This document shows positions 34,688 through 43,380 of a DNA stretch of 64,000 nucleotides, piece after piece. The notes below the pieces were generated by a model. It had not been told where the DNA came from and ran no database searches. It saw only the letters and a program-made list of their open reading frames with translations. Source of the DNA: JAGVXH01 sp041649755 (GTDB lineage: Archaea; Nanobdellota; Nanobdellia; Pacearchaeales; GW2011-AR1); contig JBAZMK010000005.1 of the NCBI GenBank assembly GCA_041649755.1, forward strand, positions 17,001-81,000, in the 5' to 3' direction. The first letter of the stretch is position 1. Every line of letters starts with the position of its first letter. A program made the position numbers and the translations under genes.

Positions 34688-36085
34688 ATGAAAAACAAAA
34701 TAGAAGAATTTACTTTAGAATTTTTTGATAACCTAAAGTGCAAAATAAAGGAAGAAAATGGGAATTTTATAGTTGAATCGGTTCCAAAAAGCTTTGAGGA
34801 TATATTTGGGAAAAAATCACCTTACAAAGTCAGCTTTTCAAAGAACAAAGAAGGAACAGAATTTGCAGGGGAAGGAAGTAACCTCTTTAATGCAATAAAT
34901 AAATACTTAGAGAATACGGGAAAAACCACTCTTTTAAAAATTGACTTTGATGTCGACCCCAAAAAAGAAATAAGCAAAGCGGTATCTTTTAAAAATTGTA
35001 GCATAGAAAACATAACAAAAAAACACCGGAACAATTACTTTTCAAGATTCACATTTAGAACAACTTTTAGTTCCCTTAGCGAAATAAATCAAATTATAAA
35101 TGAAATCTATATACATCAGGGAAAAATTATAAAAGGAAATTTATCGGGCTACAAAATTCTTGAAGGAGAACCTGAGGAGGCATCAACAGAGCATTTAGAA
35201 GAAAGTTACAAAATCGCAAAAGAAGAGCTTAAAAATTTAATAAAAGAAAAAACCGAAAGTATAAGTAGGAGCTTAAAAGAAAAATTAGAAAAAGAAGTAG
35301 AGGGAATAAAAGAGTATTATAATAACTATCTTCAGGAATTTGGAGGAGACCTAAATAGTTCTTTAGAAAAGATAAAAGAAATTGAACTTCAGATTAGACT
35401 GGCTGAAAAAAATGAAGCAGAATCTTTAAAAGTAAGATTAGAAAAATTAAGAAAAAATCTTTTAAAAATGGCCGACGACGAATCAAAGAACAAAATTATA
35501 AGGGAACAGGATTCGGCAATAAAAGGTGCAATTCACAAACATAGTTTAAGTATTGAAAACAAATTAATAAATACAACCATAATCTATTATCCTCTTTTCC
35601 TGTTTAATTTATTCATAAAAGGAGATGGCTCAGGTAGATTCTTTGAAATGAGTTATGACCCTCTAACAAAACAAATCAGCAAACTCCATTGCGAAAGTTG
35701 CAATAAAGAAATCTCAAAACTAAACTTATGTTCTTCAGGGCATATCTCTTGTGAAGAGTGTTTAGACAAGTGCGAAGAGTGTAGAAAAAGCTTCTGTAAA
35801 AAATGCCTGACAAGGCGTTGTTCTATATGTGGAAAAAAAATGTGTAAAAATTGTGCACTAACTTGCCTAACTTGCAGGAAATATGTCTGCAAAAACGACT
35901 TAAGAAAAGACAATGTCACTGGAGATGAAAAATGCCTAAACTGCCTTCGCCCTTGCACCAAATGTAACCAGCTCACAAGCCCAGAATACCTTAAAGAAGC
36001 CTCAAACGGCTCAAAAATCTGTCAAAAGTGCCTTGGAGAAGAAAAAAGAAAGAAAGTAATAAAAAAAATCTTTGAAAATGAATAA
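34688..36085 (+). CDS. Coiled-coil protein with C-terminal Cys-rich zinc domain
   Basis: The 465-aa protein has an N-terminal alpha/beta region (about 1-165), a long coiled coil (about 170-280, e.g. IKEIELQIRLAEKNEAESLK) and a C-terminal segment (about 335-460) with more than twenty cysteines in C-x2-C pairs (CESCNKEIS, CEECLDKCEECRKSFCKKC, CSICGKKMCKNC). That suggests several RING- or B-box-like zinc modules. It is the operon partner of the SNF2 ATPase. Function unknown; DNA repair, chromatin or defence are all possible. Confidence 0.7.
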   Translation: MKNKIEEFTLEFFDNLKCKIKEENGNFIVESVPKSFEDIFGKKSPYKVSFSKNKEGTEFAGEGSNLFNAINKYLENTGKTTLLKIDFDVDPKKEISKAVSFKNCSIENITKKHRNNYFSRFTFRTTFSSLSEINQIINEIYIHQGKIIKGNLSGYKILEGEPEEASTEHLEESYKIAKEELKNLIKEKTESISRSLKEKLEKEVEGIKEYYNNYLQEFGGDLNSSLEKIKEIELQIRLAEKNEAESLKVRLEKLRKNLLKMADDESKNKIIREQDSAIKGAIHKHSLSIENKLINTTIIYYPLFLFNLFIKGDGSGRFFEMSYDPLTKQISKLHCESCNKEISKLNLCSSGHISCEECLDKCEECRKSFCKKCLTRRCSICGKKMCKNCALTCLTCRKYVCKNDLRKDNVTGDEKCLNCLRPCTKCNQLTSPEYLKEASNGSKICQKCLGEEKRKKVIKKIFENE

Positions 36086-36087
36086 AA

Positions 36088-36226
36088 ACGTTTATAAAGC
36101 CAAAGTTCTTCTCTGAAACGTTGAAATACCTGAGGTTCATTATCACTTTCACCATCACACTTACGTTCAAGGGTTGTTAGAGAAAAACCCAGGTAGTTCT
36201 AACTTTAACTAAATTAAGGAGAAAAA
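36088..36226 (+). promoter_or_regulatory. Promoter and structured leader of dnaG
   Basis: A TATA box (GTTTATAAAGC, about 36090-36100) predicts a transcript starting near 36120, leaving a ~105-nt leader before dnaG. That is unusual here, where most first genes are leaderless. In it, TACCT (36127-36131) can pair with AGGTA (36191-36195), enclosing GGGTT (36171-36175)/AACCC (36186-36190). A ribosome site AAGGAG precedes the ATG. The pairings are short, so the structure is tentative. Confidence 0.35.
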
Positions 36227-37390
36227 ATGGCAAAAATTAGTCCAACATCGATTAAATACTCTATTATTGCAGATTTTATCGCGGAAGGTCCATTCCAAAA
36301 ACCAGATGTAATCGGAGCTCTATTTGGGCAGACAGAAGGATTGCTCGGTTCAGATATGGAACTTAGAGAACTACAAAAAGAAGGAAAAATCGGCAGAATA
36401 GAAGTGGAACTCAAAACAGAAGGCGGTAAGACTACTGGAGAAATTATTATTCCTTCTGCACTTGACAAAACAGAAACAACAATAATTGCTGCTGCTCTTG
36501 AAACCATTGACAAGATAGGTCCAACTGACGCCAAAATTTCAATTAAAGAAATTGAGGATGTCAGAGGTTCAAAAAGAGACTATATCATGGAAAGAGCAAA
36601 ACAGCTTCTTTCAGGGATAAAAAACGAAGGAATGGACTCTGTAGAAATAGAAACTGAATTAAGAGAATCTTCAAGAATAGCCAAAGTCATAGAATATGGA
36701 GACGAAAAATTATCTGCAGGTCCAGAAGTAGAATCTTCCAAAGAAGTTATTGTAGTTGAGGGTCGTGCAGATGTAATAAACCTGCTTAGGTATGGTATAA
36801 AGAATGCTATTGGAATGCAGGGGACAAGATTCCCAAGAACAATAACAAAGTTGGGGGAAGAAAAAGAGCTTACTCTATTCGTTGACGGAGACAGGGGAGG
36901 AAAACTAATCGCAAGAAATGTCTGTGACAACGCTAAAATATCTTTTATTGCAATAGCTCCTGACGGAAAAGAAGTTGAGGAACTTTCAGGAAAAGAAATT
37001 CTTCAGGCACTAAGGAAAAAGATTCCATCAGAAGAATTCTTCAAAAAGTTTGAAGAAACCCCAAAAAGAAAATTTGGAGTACAAAAAGATAACTATTTAG
37101 AAAAAACTGAAAGAAGAAAGATAACCAATGAAGACATTTCAAGACTTAGGGATCTTTCAAAAGAGATAAAAGGAAAGAATGTCCTAGTGATAAACGACAA
37201 ACTTGAAATTGTCCAAAACGTGCCTTCTTCAAGAGTTGGTTCAGTTAATCCAAAAGACGCATATATCCTTCTAACTTCTACCGCAACAAATACAATAATA
37301 GAAAACGCAGAAAAGCTAAACTCTAAAGCCGTTGCGGCAAAAAACTTTAGCAGAACCACCGACACAAACATAGAATTAATTTCATTATAG
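36227..37390 (+). CDS. dnaG: Archaeal DnaG primase-like protein (Toprim)
   Basis: The 387-aa protein opens with the archaeal DnaG signature (IKYSIIADFIAEGPFQKPDV, about residues 8-27). The Toprim core follows: VIVVEGRADVINLLRYGIKN (Glu motif, about 172-191), TLFVDGDRGGKL (D-x-D, about 210-221) and FIAIAPDGKEVEEL. The C-terminal ~110 residues are the archaeal extension. Archaeal DnaG is associated with the exosome and RNA handling and may also synthesise primers. Intact. Confidence 0.93.
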   Translation: MAKISPTSIKYSIIADFIAEGPFQKPDVIGALFGQTEGLLGSDMELRELQKEGKIGRIEVELKTEGGKTTGEIIIPSALDKTETTIIAAALETIDKIGPTDAKISIKEIEDVRGSKRDYIMERAKQLLSGIKNEGMDSVEIETELRESSRIAKVIEYGDEKLSAGPEVESSKEVIVVEGRADVINLLRYGIKNAIGMQGTRFPRTITKLGEEKELTLFVDGDRGGKLIARNVCDNAKISFIAIAPDGKEVEELSGKEILQALRKKIPSEEFFKKFEETPKRKFGVQKDNYLEKTERRKITNEDISRLRDLSKEIKGKNVLVINDKLEIVQNVPSSRVGSVNPKDAYILLTSTATNTIIENAEKLNSKAVAAKNFSRTTDTNIELISL

Positions 37391-37448
37391 GGATTTTCCC
37401 TTTTTATTAATAAGTTAATTTTATATACTTCTTTTTTCTTTTTATAAA

Positions 37449-37931
37449 ATGATAAAAAGAGAGAGAAAGGTGATTAACTTCAAACCGATTCTAGTAATAT
37501 TTTGTATTCTCGCCCTTGGGTTTTTTATATGGAGATTTCTTATTTACTCTGAAAAATGTGAAAGCTGGAATTGTTTTAATAATAACTTAGAATCCTGTAA
37601 AAGAACAACTTTTGTTGGAGGGAGTGAAATGATTTTTAGATACGAAATTTTAGGAAAAACAGGGGATAGGTGTGAAGTAAACATAACTTTACTACAGGGA
37701 GAAGTTGGAAACCAAGACTCAAAAAAAATTGAAGGGAAAAGTATGACCTGCTCACTACCTCTTGGGGTAGTTATGATCCCTGAATCAAATCTCATTTATT
37801 GTAGTGGAGTATTAAAAGAGAGCTTCCAAGAATTATTCATAAACAAGCTTTACACATACATAGTCCAAAATCTCGGAAGAATAAACCTTGAAATTCTTGA
37901 CCCAAGAAAAATAATAAACCAATCCCTATAA
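37449..37931 (+). CDS. Hypothetical membrane-anchored protein (160 aa)
   Basis: A single N-terminal transmembrane helix (ILVIFCILALGFFIWRFLIY, about residues 14-33) is followed by a ~120-aa exported domain with five or six cysteines (CESWNCFNNNLESC) suggesting disulfides. A TATA-like TTATATACTT lies ~25 bp upstream. No family recognised. Confidence 0.55.
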   Translation: MIKRERKVINFKPILVIFCILALGFFIWRFLIYSEKCESWNCFNNNLESCKRTTFVGGSEMIFRYEILGKTGDRCEVNITLLQGEVGNQDSKKIEGKSMTCSLPLGVVMIPESNLIYCSGVLKESFQELFINKLYTYIVQNLGRINLEILDPRKIINQSL

Positions 37932-37970
37932 TTAGATAATCTTATAAATTCGCTAAATAATTCAATTACG

Positions 37971-38042
37971 GGGCTCGTAGTTTAATGGATAGAACAACAG
38001 GTTTCGGCCCTGTCGATGGGAGTTCGATTCTTCCCGAGCCCG
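37971..38042 (+). tRNA. tRNA-Arg(TCG)
   Basis: The 72-nt cloverleaf has acceptor GGGCTCG/CGAGCCC with discriminator G, anticodon arm ACAGG-TTTCGGC-CCTGT (anticodon TCG) and T-arm GGGAG-TTCGATT-CTTCC. There is no intron and CCA is not encoded. A TATA-like CTTATAAATTC lies ~30 bp upstream. Confidence 0.93.
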
Positions 38043-38078
38043 TAATCCCATAAGTCTTAAATACCTCCCTTCCATTAT

Positions 38079-39533
38079 TTGTCTATGACAAAAAACAAGA
38101 CAACATTTAATATTTCAAAAGAGAAAAATTTCTCCGAATGGTATTCTGAAATCTTAAACAAAGCAGAAGTTACCGACTTGCGTTATGGAGTCAAAGGTTT
38201 TATAGTAATCCGTCCTTGGGGTGCCCGAATTATAGAAAAGATGTATAAAATTTACGACTCAGCATTAAGAAGAACGGGACACCAACCCTCATTTTTTCCT
38301 TTAGTAATCCCTGAAGAAAATTTCAAAAAAGAAGCAAATCATGTAGAGGGCTTTTCGCCAGACGTATTTTGGCTTGAACAAAAACAAGGCGAAGAAAAAG
38401 TAGCCCTAAGACCTACAAGTGAAACCGCATTCTACCAGCTTTACCATTTATGGATTCGTAGCTACAAAGATTTACCCTTAAAACTTTATCAAAGAGCCAA
38501 CATTTACAGATACGAGACAAAAGCTACAAGACCACTTATTCGCTCAAGAGAATTCTATTGGTTAGAAGCACACGACGCCTTCGCAACTAAAAAAGAAGCT
38601 GAAGAACAAGTCAAAGAAGACATAGAAATGACAAAATCTGTTATGTACCAGATTTTTGGAGTCCCTTTTATTCCAATGAGAAGACCAGAGTGGGACAAGT
38701 TCCCCGGTGCAGAGTACACAATCGGCAGTGATTCAATTATGCCTGACGGAAAAATAATCCAGCAACCTTCGACCCATTTACTCGGACAACACTTTTCAAA
38801 AGCATTTGAAATCAAATACACAGACAAAGACGAAAAAGAAAAGTACGTCTGGCAAACCTGTTATGGTCCCGCAATTTCAAGAATTCTGGCTTCAGTAATT
38901 TCCTGTCACGGAGATGATTCTGGACTAATCCTGCCATACGCAATATCGCCCATCCAGGTGATAATTATCCCCCATTATAGCAAAAACAAAAAAGTTATAG
39001 AAAACAAAATAGGAGAATTAAAAGAACTCTTCTTTGAAAATAATATTGAATGTGAATTAGATGATTCTGACAAAAGACCTGGAGAAAAATTCTTTTTCTG
39101 GGAGATGAAAGGTGTCCCGTTCAGAATAGAAATTGGAGAACACGAAATAAAATCCAAAGAAATAACAGTCTTCATAAGAGACTTAAAAGAAAAAATAAAA
39201 ATCAAAGAGAAAAATTTAATTGAGGAAATAAAAAATCTCGGTGCAGAATTTGACGCAAGAATAAGGTTAAAAGCAAACGAATTTTTTGCTAGTAAGATAA
39301 CAAATTGTGACAGCAAAGAAGAAATAAAAAATGCTCTGGACAATGGAAAAATAGCAAGATTTAATTTTTGTTCTAATGAAAAAGAAGGAACTAAATGCGC
39401 AGAATTCGTAGAGAAAGAACTATCCGCCCGCATAACTGGAACAAGAGAAGACAAAAAAGAGAAAGCCTCGGGAAAATGCCCTTTCTGCGGAAAAAAAGCA
39501 AATGTAGTAGTCTATGCAGGCAAAAGCTACTAG
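38079..39533 (+). CDS. proS: Prolyl-tRNA synthetase, archaeal type
   Basis: This class II synthetase charges tRNA-Pro. I prefer the ATG at 38085 (a TTG two codons earlier also opens the frame), giving 482 aa. It has FSEWYSEILNKAEVTDLRYG, the motif 2 region ATRPLIRSREFYWLEAHDAF (about residues 147-166), motif 3 SRILASVISCHGDDSGL and a C-terminal zinc-like domain ending CPFCGKKANVVVYAGKSY. The terminal Tyr is typical of archaeal/eukaryotic-type ProRS. No bacterial-type editing insertion. It directly follows tRNA-Arg. Confidence 0.95.
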   Translation: MSMTKNKTTFNISKEKNFSEWYSEILNKAEVTDLRYGVKGFIVIRPWGARIIEKMYKIYDSALRRTGHQPSFFPLVIPEENFKKEANHVEGFSPDVFWLEQKQGEEKVALRPTSETAFYQLYHLWIRSYKDLPLKLYQRANIYRYETKATRPLIRSREFYWLEAHDAFATKKEAEEQVKEDIEMTKSVMYQIFGVPFIPMRRPEWDKFPGAEYTIGSDSIMPDGKIIQQPSTHLLGQHFSKAFEIKYTDKDEKEKYVWQTCYGPAISRILASVISCHGDDSGLILPYAISPIQVIIIPHYSKNKKVIENKIGELKELFFENNIECELDDSDKRPGEKFFFWEMKGVPFRIEIGEHEIKSKEITVFIRDLKEKIKIKEKNLIEEIKNLGAEFDARIRLKANEFFASKITNCDSKEEIKNALDNGKIARFNFCSNEKEGTKCAEFVEKELSARITGTREDKKEKASGKCPFCGKKANVVVYAGKSY

Positions 39534-39539
39534 TTAACT

Positions 39540-39635
39540 AAATCTTTAAATTCGCAGCAAGCGAAGCGCGACCGAATTTCACGCGTGGCTCTGCCACAAG
39601 ACAATATAGATTAAATGCCACCGAACACTATAAAT
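39540..39635. repeat. Dispersed ~96-bp intergenic repeat, copy 1
   Basis: It matches 54349-54444 over ~96 bp with roughly seven differences. Within it are two short hairpins: TTCGC-AGCAA-GCGAA (39551-39565) and GTGGC-TCT-GCCAC (39585-39597). This GC-rich block stands out from the AT-rich surroundings. Both copies lie directly downstream of a plus-strand gene (here proS) in the same orientation and upstream of a TATA region. It could be a mobile palindromic element, a terminator module or a small RNA. Confidence 0.75.
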
Positions 39636-39665
39636 ATTTAAATAACTTCAATCCCTTTATAAAAT

Positions 39666-39941
39666 ATGATACCAATAGAAAAACAAAGTAAGCCCATTGC
39701 CCAGCTAAAAAAAGGTAATACCTTTTATATACAAGGCAAAAAAATGATTATTGAATCTCACTTTTTATTTATAGACCACAAAACCACAAAAGAAATGATT
39801 ATTGAATGTTACAATCCGGAAAACGAAAGAGAATATCAGATTAGATATTTTGATGACCAAGTTGAAACAAGCATTGAAGTTTACGAACTCGTAAGCGACT
39901 TCCAGTATATAAAAAGAGAGCCAACAAGCATCAGTTGGTAA
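39666..39941 (+). CDS. Hypothetical protein (91 aa)
   Basis: A small soluble protein with an SH3/KOW-like beta pattern (PIAQLKKGNTFYIQGKKMII, about residues 10-29, and PENEREYQIRYFDDQVETSI). This resembles a translation-factor-like small barrel, although no family is certain. It ends 11 bp inside the convergent deoxyhypusine synthase gene. A possible link to eIF5A-like domains is only suggestive. Confidence 0.5.
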   Translation: MIPIEKQSKPIAQLKKGNTFYIQGKKMIIESHFLFIDHKTTKEMIIECYNPENEREYQIRYFDDQVETSIEVYELVSDFQYIKREPTSISW

Positions 39942-40893
39942 AACACTTCCCAACAATTATTGGAAATAAAATTGTTGCATCACCAAAAACTTTCACAGAT
40001 TCCGCTTCGGGTGTAATCTTCCCCCACGACACCGCCTCATCAGGTCTTGCCCCTGCATCTGACGCATCAAATTCCTGAGAGTTATTTATATAAACAACAT
40101 AATCCGCCCCATTTCTAAACATATTAGCGTTACAAATATGGTGCTTCACAACACCCGAACCAAGAATAATCAGTCCTGTCTTTTCCTTCTCAAAAACACT
40201 CTCATTCATCTTCACAATATCTTCCGCAACATCAATTTTAAAATCAGGATTCTTAAATTTAAAAAAATAGATAAGGTCGCCAATTGCTCCATCAGTTATC
40301 GCAGGACAAAACACAGGTATACCATTTTTTTGAGCCCAGTAATAGATAGATTCCTCATTATTTATTTCCTTTCCAAGAATATGAATAAGTTCAGACACAC
40401 ACAAAACTCGGTCTTTATGCTTTTCAAGAACAGGAATAAAAAAATCTTCAAACCGGCAATACCTCGAATTTGGAACCAAGATGTTACCTATTCTATTTAT
40501 CCCCTTTTCTCTCAGTTCCTTTCCTTCAAGATTAAAATCGCCAATTTTAAAATCACCTAAACACTTTATCAAATCTTCTTCTATACCACCTGTAGTCGTA
40601 ACAATCACATCAACGAATTTATGCTTAACTAAATACCTGAAAACATCTCGCAAACCGGAAGAAACCATATTTGAGGTATACCCCAAATATATTTTAGCCT
40701 TGGCTTTCCTCATCTCTTTTATTATCTCTATTGCCTTCGCCAAATTTGTCGCCTGCGCTCCCATAGTGGAGTAAGAATCAACAACCTTTTCCCAATCAAC
40801 ACCCTTATCAAAATCGTAACCCTTCACAGAAATCCCTTTAACATCATTGCTTTCTCTTAAAACATTCTCTCTTGCTTTTGATTCATTTGTCAT
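39931..40893 (-). CDS. dys: Deoxyhypusine synthase
   Basis: The 320-aa enzyme transfers an aminobutyl group from spermidine to a lysine of archaeal aIF5A. It has IYLGYTSNMVSSGLRDVFRY, DVIVTTTGGIEEDLIKCLGD (NAD-binding region), CPAITDGAIGDLIYF and the active-site segment FDASDAGARPDEAVSWGKI (about residues 286-304), where the catalytic Lys follows S-W-G. Length is close to normal for the family. The aIF5A gene itself is not in this window. Confidence 0.94.
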   Translation of the reverse strand: MTNESKARENVLRESNDVKGISVKGYDFDKGVDWEKVVDSYSTMGAQATNLAKAIEIIKEMRKAKAKIYLGYTSNMVSSGLRDVFRYLVKHKFVDVIVTTTGGIEEDLIKCLGDFKIGDFNLEGKELREKGINRIGNILVPNSRYCRFEDFFIPVLEKHKDRVLCVSELIHILGKEINNEESIYYWAQKNGIPVFCPAITDGAIGDLIYFFKFKNPDFKIDVAEDIVKMNESVFEKEKTGLIILGSGVVKHHICNANMFRNGADYVVYINNSQEFDASDAGARPDEAVSWGKITPEAESVKVFGDATILFPIIVGKCFTN

Positions 40894-40923
40894 AAAAAAA
40901 CCTAAATTTAAGAGTATATAACT

Positions 40924-41961
40924 TTATTGATTAACTTCCTTGTTTACCTCTTCCTTAAAATTGTCAAGTTGGTCCACAGGAATCATAGCACCCGTTGCCT
41001 CTTTATGCCCCCCACCCGTAGAATAGGGTATCTTCTCTATCACTTTTTTAGTTATCTCTAAAGCATTCTTCCCCCTTATAGAAATATTAATTTTATCCGG
41101 TCTCTTAAACAAAACAACAACAAACTTATCAGGATGCTTAAAATAAAGCCCATTAGCAATTTCAGACGACATACTTATACTCCCTGAGTAAGAAAAAAAC
41201 AACAAATGAGAATTCTTATTCAAATTAGATTCAGCCTTCCCAATCTGCTTATTATAAAAATCATTAAGTTTTTCGTATCTTTTATGAAAAGACCTCGTAT
41301 AGAAATTCTCTTCTAAAATATCATAAACACCCTCTGCTTTGAATAAATACCTGATTAGGCTAATAACATTTGTCGTAGTATCCATAAGACCAAAATTCAG
41401 CATCCTCACAACTCTACCAATCTCCGTGCAATGAAGAGCATCAAAAGCAGGAATATTAGAATTAAACAATTCTGGAAAGTCCTCAGCAAATTTCCCTGCA
41501 AAATCAGGCATATAAACATCACCAATACAACCAATTAAAGCAAGCCATAAATCTTCCTTTCTGTCAAAAACTTTCTGAGCTAAATAAGTCACAGGTTCAA
41601 ATTCAGGCACGGAATTATAATAAAATGTCTGCCTAATAATTTCCTTAGGCGTTTTAGTCTCATGATGGTCAATCCAAATTATAGGGAGCCCTTTCTTTCT
41701 AACTCCTTTAATAAAATCCGCACTTACTTCTGCCTTATCTAAAATAAAAACAGAATCGGGATTAATCTCCTCAACCTTCCTTAAATACTGCTCTTTTAAC
41801 TCAGGGAAAGACTTTATAGGAATGCCCCTGCCCCTGCCAACTGCCCTCCTCAAAATCAAAAAAGCACAAAGCCCGTCTACATCATTATCAAAGAAAAACA
41901 AAGGGTTTTGAGAGGCTTCTAAATGTTCGCGAATTTCCGCAATTTGCTCCTGTGTTAACAT
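40924..41961 (-). CDS. DHH-family phosphoesterase
   Basis: I take the ATG at 41961 (a TTG six codons upstream also opens the frame). The protein has motif I FFFDNDVDGLCAFLIL (about residues 22-37), the DHH motif WIDHHET (about 95-101) and a C-terminal DHHA1 domain ending GGGHKEATGAMIP. This is the layout of RecJ-like exonucleases, nano-RNases and archaeal GAN partners. It likely hydrolyses short oligonucleotides or ssDNA with Mn2+. A role with the replisome cannot be decided from sequence. Confidence 0.87.
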   Translation of the reverse strand: MLTQEQIAEIREHLEASQNPLFFFDNDVDGLCAFLILRRAVGRGRGIPIKSFPELKEQYLRKVEEINPDSVFILDKAEVSADFIKGVRKKGLPIIWIDHHETKTPKEIIRQTFYYNSVPEFEPVTYLAQKVFDRKEDLWLALIGCIGDVYMPDFAGKFAEDFPELFNSNIPAFDALHCTEIGRVVRMLNFGLMDTTTNVISLIRYLFKAEGVYDILEENFYTRSFHKRYEKLNDFYNKQIGKAESNLNKNSHLLFFSYSGSISMSSEIANGLYFKHPDKFVVVLFKRPDKINISIRGKNALEITKKVIEKIPYSTGGGHKEATGAMIPVDQLDNFKEEVNKEVNQ

Positions 41962-42001
41962 AATAAAAACAAAATACAAAGGGTTTTATAGTTTTTGATG
42001 A

Positions 42002-42598
42002 CTATCTTGCTGCATCAGCCTGCTTCTCAGAATCGTTCTTTTTCTGTATTGCATAACTTTCTGTTGAATTTTCAGCTGCAAGCATTATCTCTTTCGCCAA
42101 TGACTCAGTAATTGTTGCCTTCTTATTAAATGCCTTATCATAAGCCCCGTTAATAAGATACCTTAAAACAAGATTCAACCTTCTTCTTGGAGAAACATCA
42201 ACCGCCTGAGGATACCTCGCACCCCCATATTCTATCGCAGTAACTTCATCACGGGGAGCACCATTTTCTATAGCTTTCACAAAAATCTTCAAAGGATTCT
42301 CTCCTGTCTTCTCCCCAATTATCTTAAAAGCATCAACAACTATCTTCGTACATTTAGCCTGCTTACCAGTAATCCAGCCAGTAATAATCCTGTGTTTCTT
42401 ACCCCTTGAACCTGGAACCTGCAATAAATTAATCAACCTTTCAACTACGTTCACTTCAGATTTTGTAGGGTCCCACTTTATCCTTCCATGAGACTTAAGC
42501 ATAAGCTTCGGATTAAGATTTATCACTTTCTTCAAACCAGGGTCCGAAACTTTAACTTCACCGACATCATACATCCCAAAAACTTTCATCTGCATCAT
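42002..42598 (-). CDS. rps7: Ribosomal protein uS7
   Basis: The small-subunit head protein has DPTKSEVNVVERLINLLQVP, RGKKHRIITGWITGKQ, GGARYPQAVDVSPRRRLNLV and a C-terminal helix, as in archaeal uS7. I choose the ATG at 42598: it overlaps the preceding stop as ATGA and has GGAGGGG just upstream, whereas the longer frame starts with TTG at 42619 inside the neighbour. It lies in the normal uS12-uS7 order but with an extra 90-aa gene between them. Confidence 0.94.
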   Translation of the reverse strand: MMQMKVFGMYDVGEVKVSDPGLKKVINLNPKLMLKSHGRIKWDPTKSEVNVVERLINLLQVPGSRGKKHRIITGWITGKQAKCTKIVVDAFKIIGEKTGENPLKIFVKAIENGAPRDEVTAIEYGGARYPQAVDVSPRRRLNLVLRYLINGAYDKAFNKKATITESLAKEIMLAAENSTESYAIQKKNDSEKQADAAR

Positions 42599-42867
42599 CT
42601 TATTCTTTCTCCCCTCCAATAATAAGCCTCTTCCAATTGACGAATAACCAAATCTGCATCGTTGACCGCAACAGCCACTCCAATTAATCTTCCTGACTTC
42701 GGGTTAACTTCGCAAATTCTATAAGCATATCCAGAACTTTCGTAAATATAGATGTTTCCTTCCTCATTTTTTCTCCACCCTAAATAATCCCCCCATCTTC
42801 CCTCTGTTGATATATCCTTATGAGTAAATCTTACATTTTTATTGTTAGCATCTGTCCTTTTTTTCAT
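42595..42867 (-). CDS. Hypothetical protein between uS12 and uS7 (90 aa)
   Basis: The small protein has DYLGWRKNEEGNIYIYESSG and ICEVNPKSGRLIGVAVAVND (about residues 28-72), a beta-rich pattern, and an aromatic C-terminal helix (EEAYYWRGERIR). It starts 1 bp after uS12 ends and its stop overlaps the uS7 start as ATGA, so all three are translationally coupled. That position suggests a ribosome- or tRNA-related role. I do not recognise the family. Confidence 0.65.
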   Translation of the reverse strand: MKKRTDANNKNVRFTHKDISTEGRWGDYLGWRKNEEGNIYIYESSGYAYRICEVNPKSGRLIGVAVAVNDADLVIRQLEEAYYWRGERIR

Positions 42868-42868
42868 T

Positions 42869-43291
42869 TTATCTTCTACCCTTCTCTATCTTGCCTTGCC
42901 AAAGTCTGTCAAGTGGCTGGTCATTTACTTTAATTATCTGGAATCTAACTCCGGACAAATCTCCTTTTGTCCGACCTTGCTTGCCCCCAATTCGCTCAAT
43001 TATAACTTCATCGTGCTCGTCCACAAATTTCTGCGCCAGATTTCCTGGAATAAAAGCCGTAACTTCTTTCCCACTCTTAATCAACTGAACCCTACAACAC
43101 TTTCTCATAGCAGAATTCGGTTGCTTCGCCTCTTTTTGAACCTTCTTTATAACAATCCCTTTCGCCTGAGCACTCCTCCCAAGAGGGTCAAACTTCAAAC
43201 TAATCCCAAGCCTTTTCTTCTTACGAGGCAATTTATTATCTCGAAATTTATTTCTGGCTTTCTTCAACTTCCTTGCATTCATCAATCCCAT
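42869..43291 (-). CDS. rps12: Ribosomal protein uS12
   Basis: The 140-aa decoding-site protein contains QAKGIVIKKVQKEAKQPNSA (PNSAxRK motif, about residues 39-58), CCRVQLIKSGKEVTAFIPGN and DLSGVRFQIIKVND, characteristic of archaeal/eukaryotic uS12. It leads the small ribosomal operon with the 90-aa protein and uS7. Divergent from SBDS across a ~90-bp promoter region. Confidence 0.95.
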   Translation of the reverse strand: MGLMNARKLKKARNKFRDNKLPRKKKRLGISLKFDPLGRSAQAKGIVIKKVQKEAKQPNSAMRKCCRVQLIKSGKEVTAFIPGNLAQKFVDEHDEVIIERIGGKQGRTKGDLSGVRFQIIKVNDQPLDRLWQGKIEKGRR

Positions 43292-43380
43292 CTCATTTAG
43301 GCGAAAATTCGCTTTATAAAGTTTACTTAAAAACTCGCAAATTAAGTTAGATTAATAAACCCCTCTCGCCTTAATTCTCT

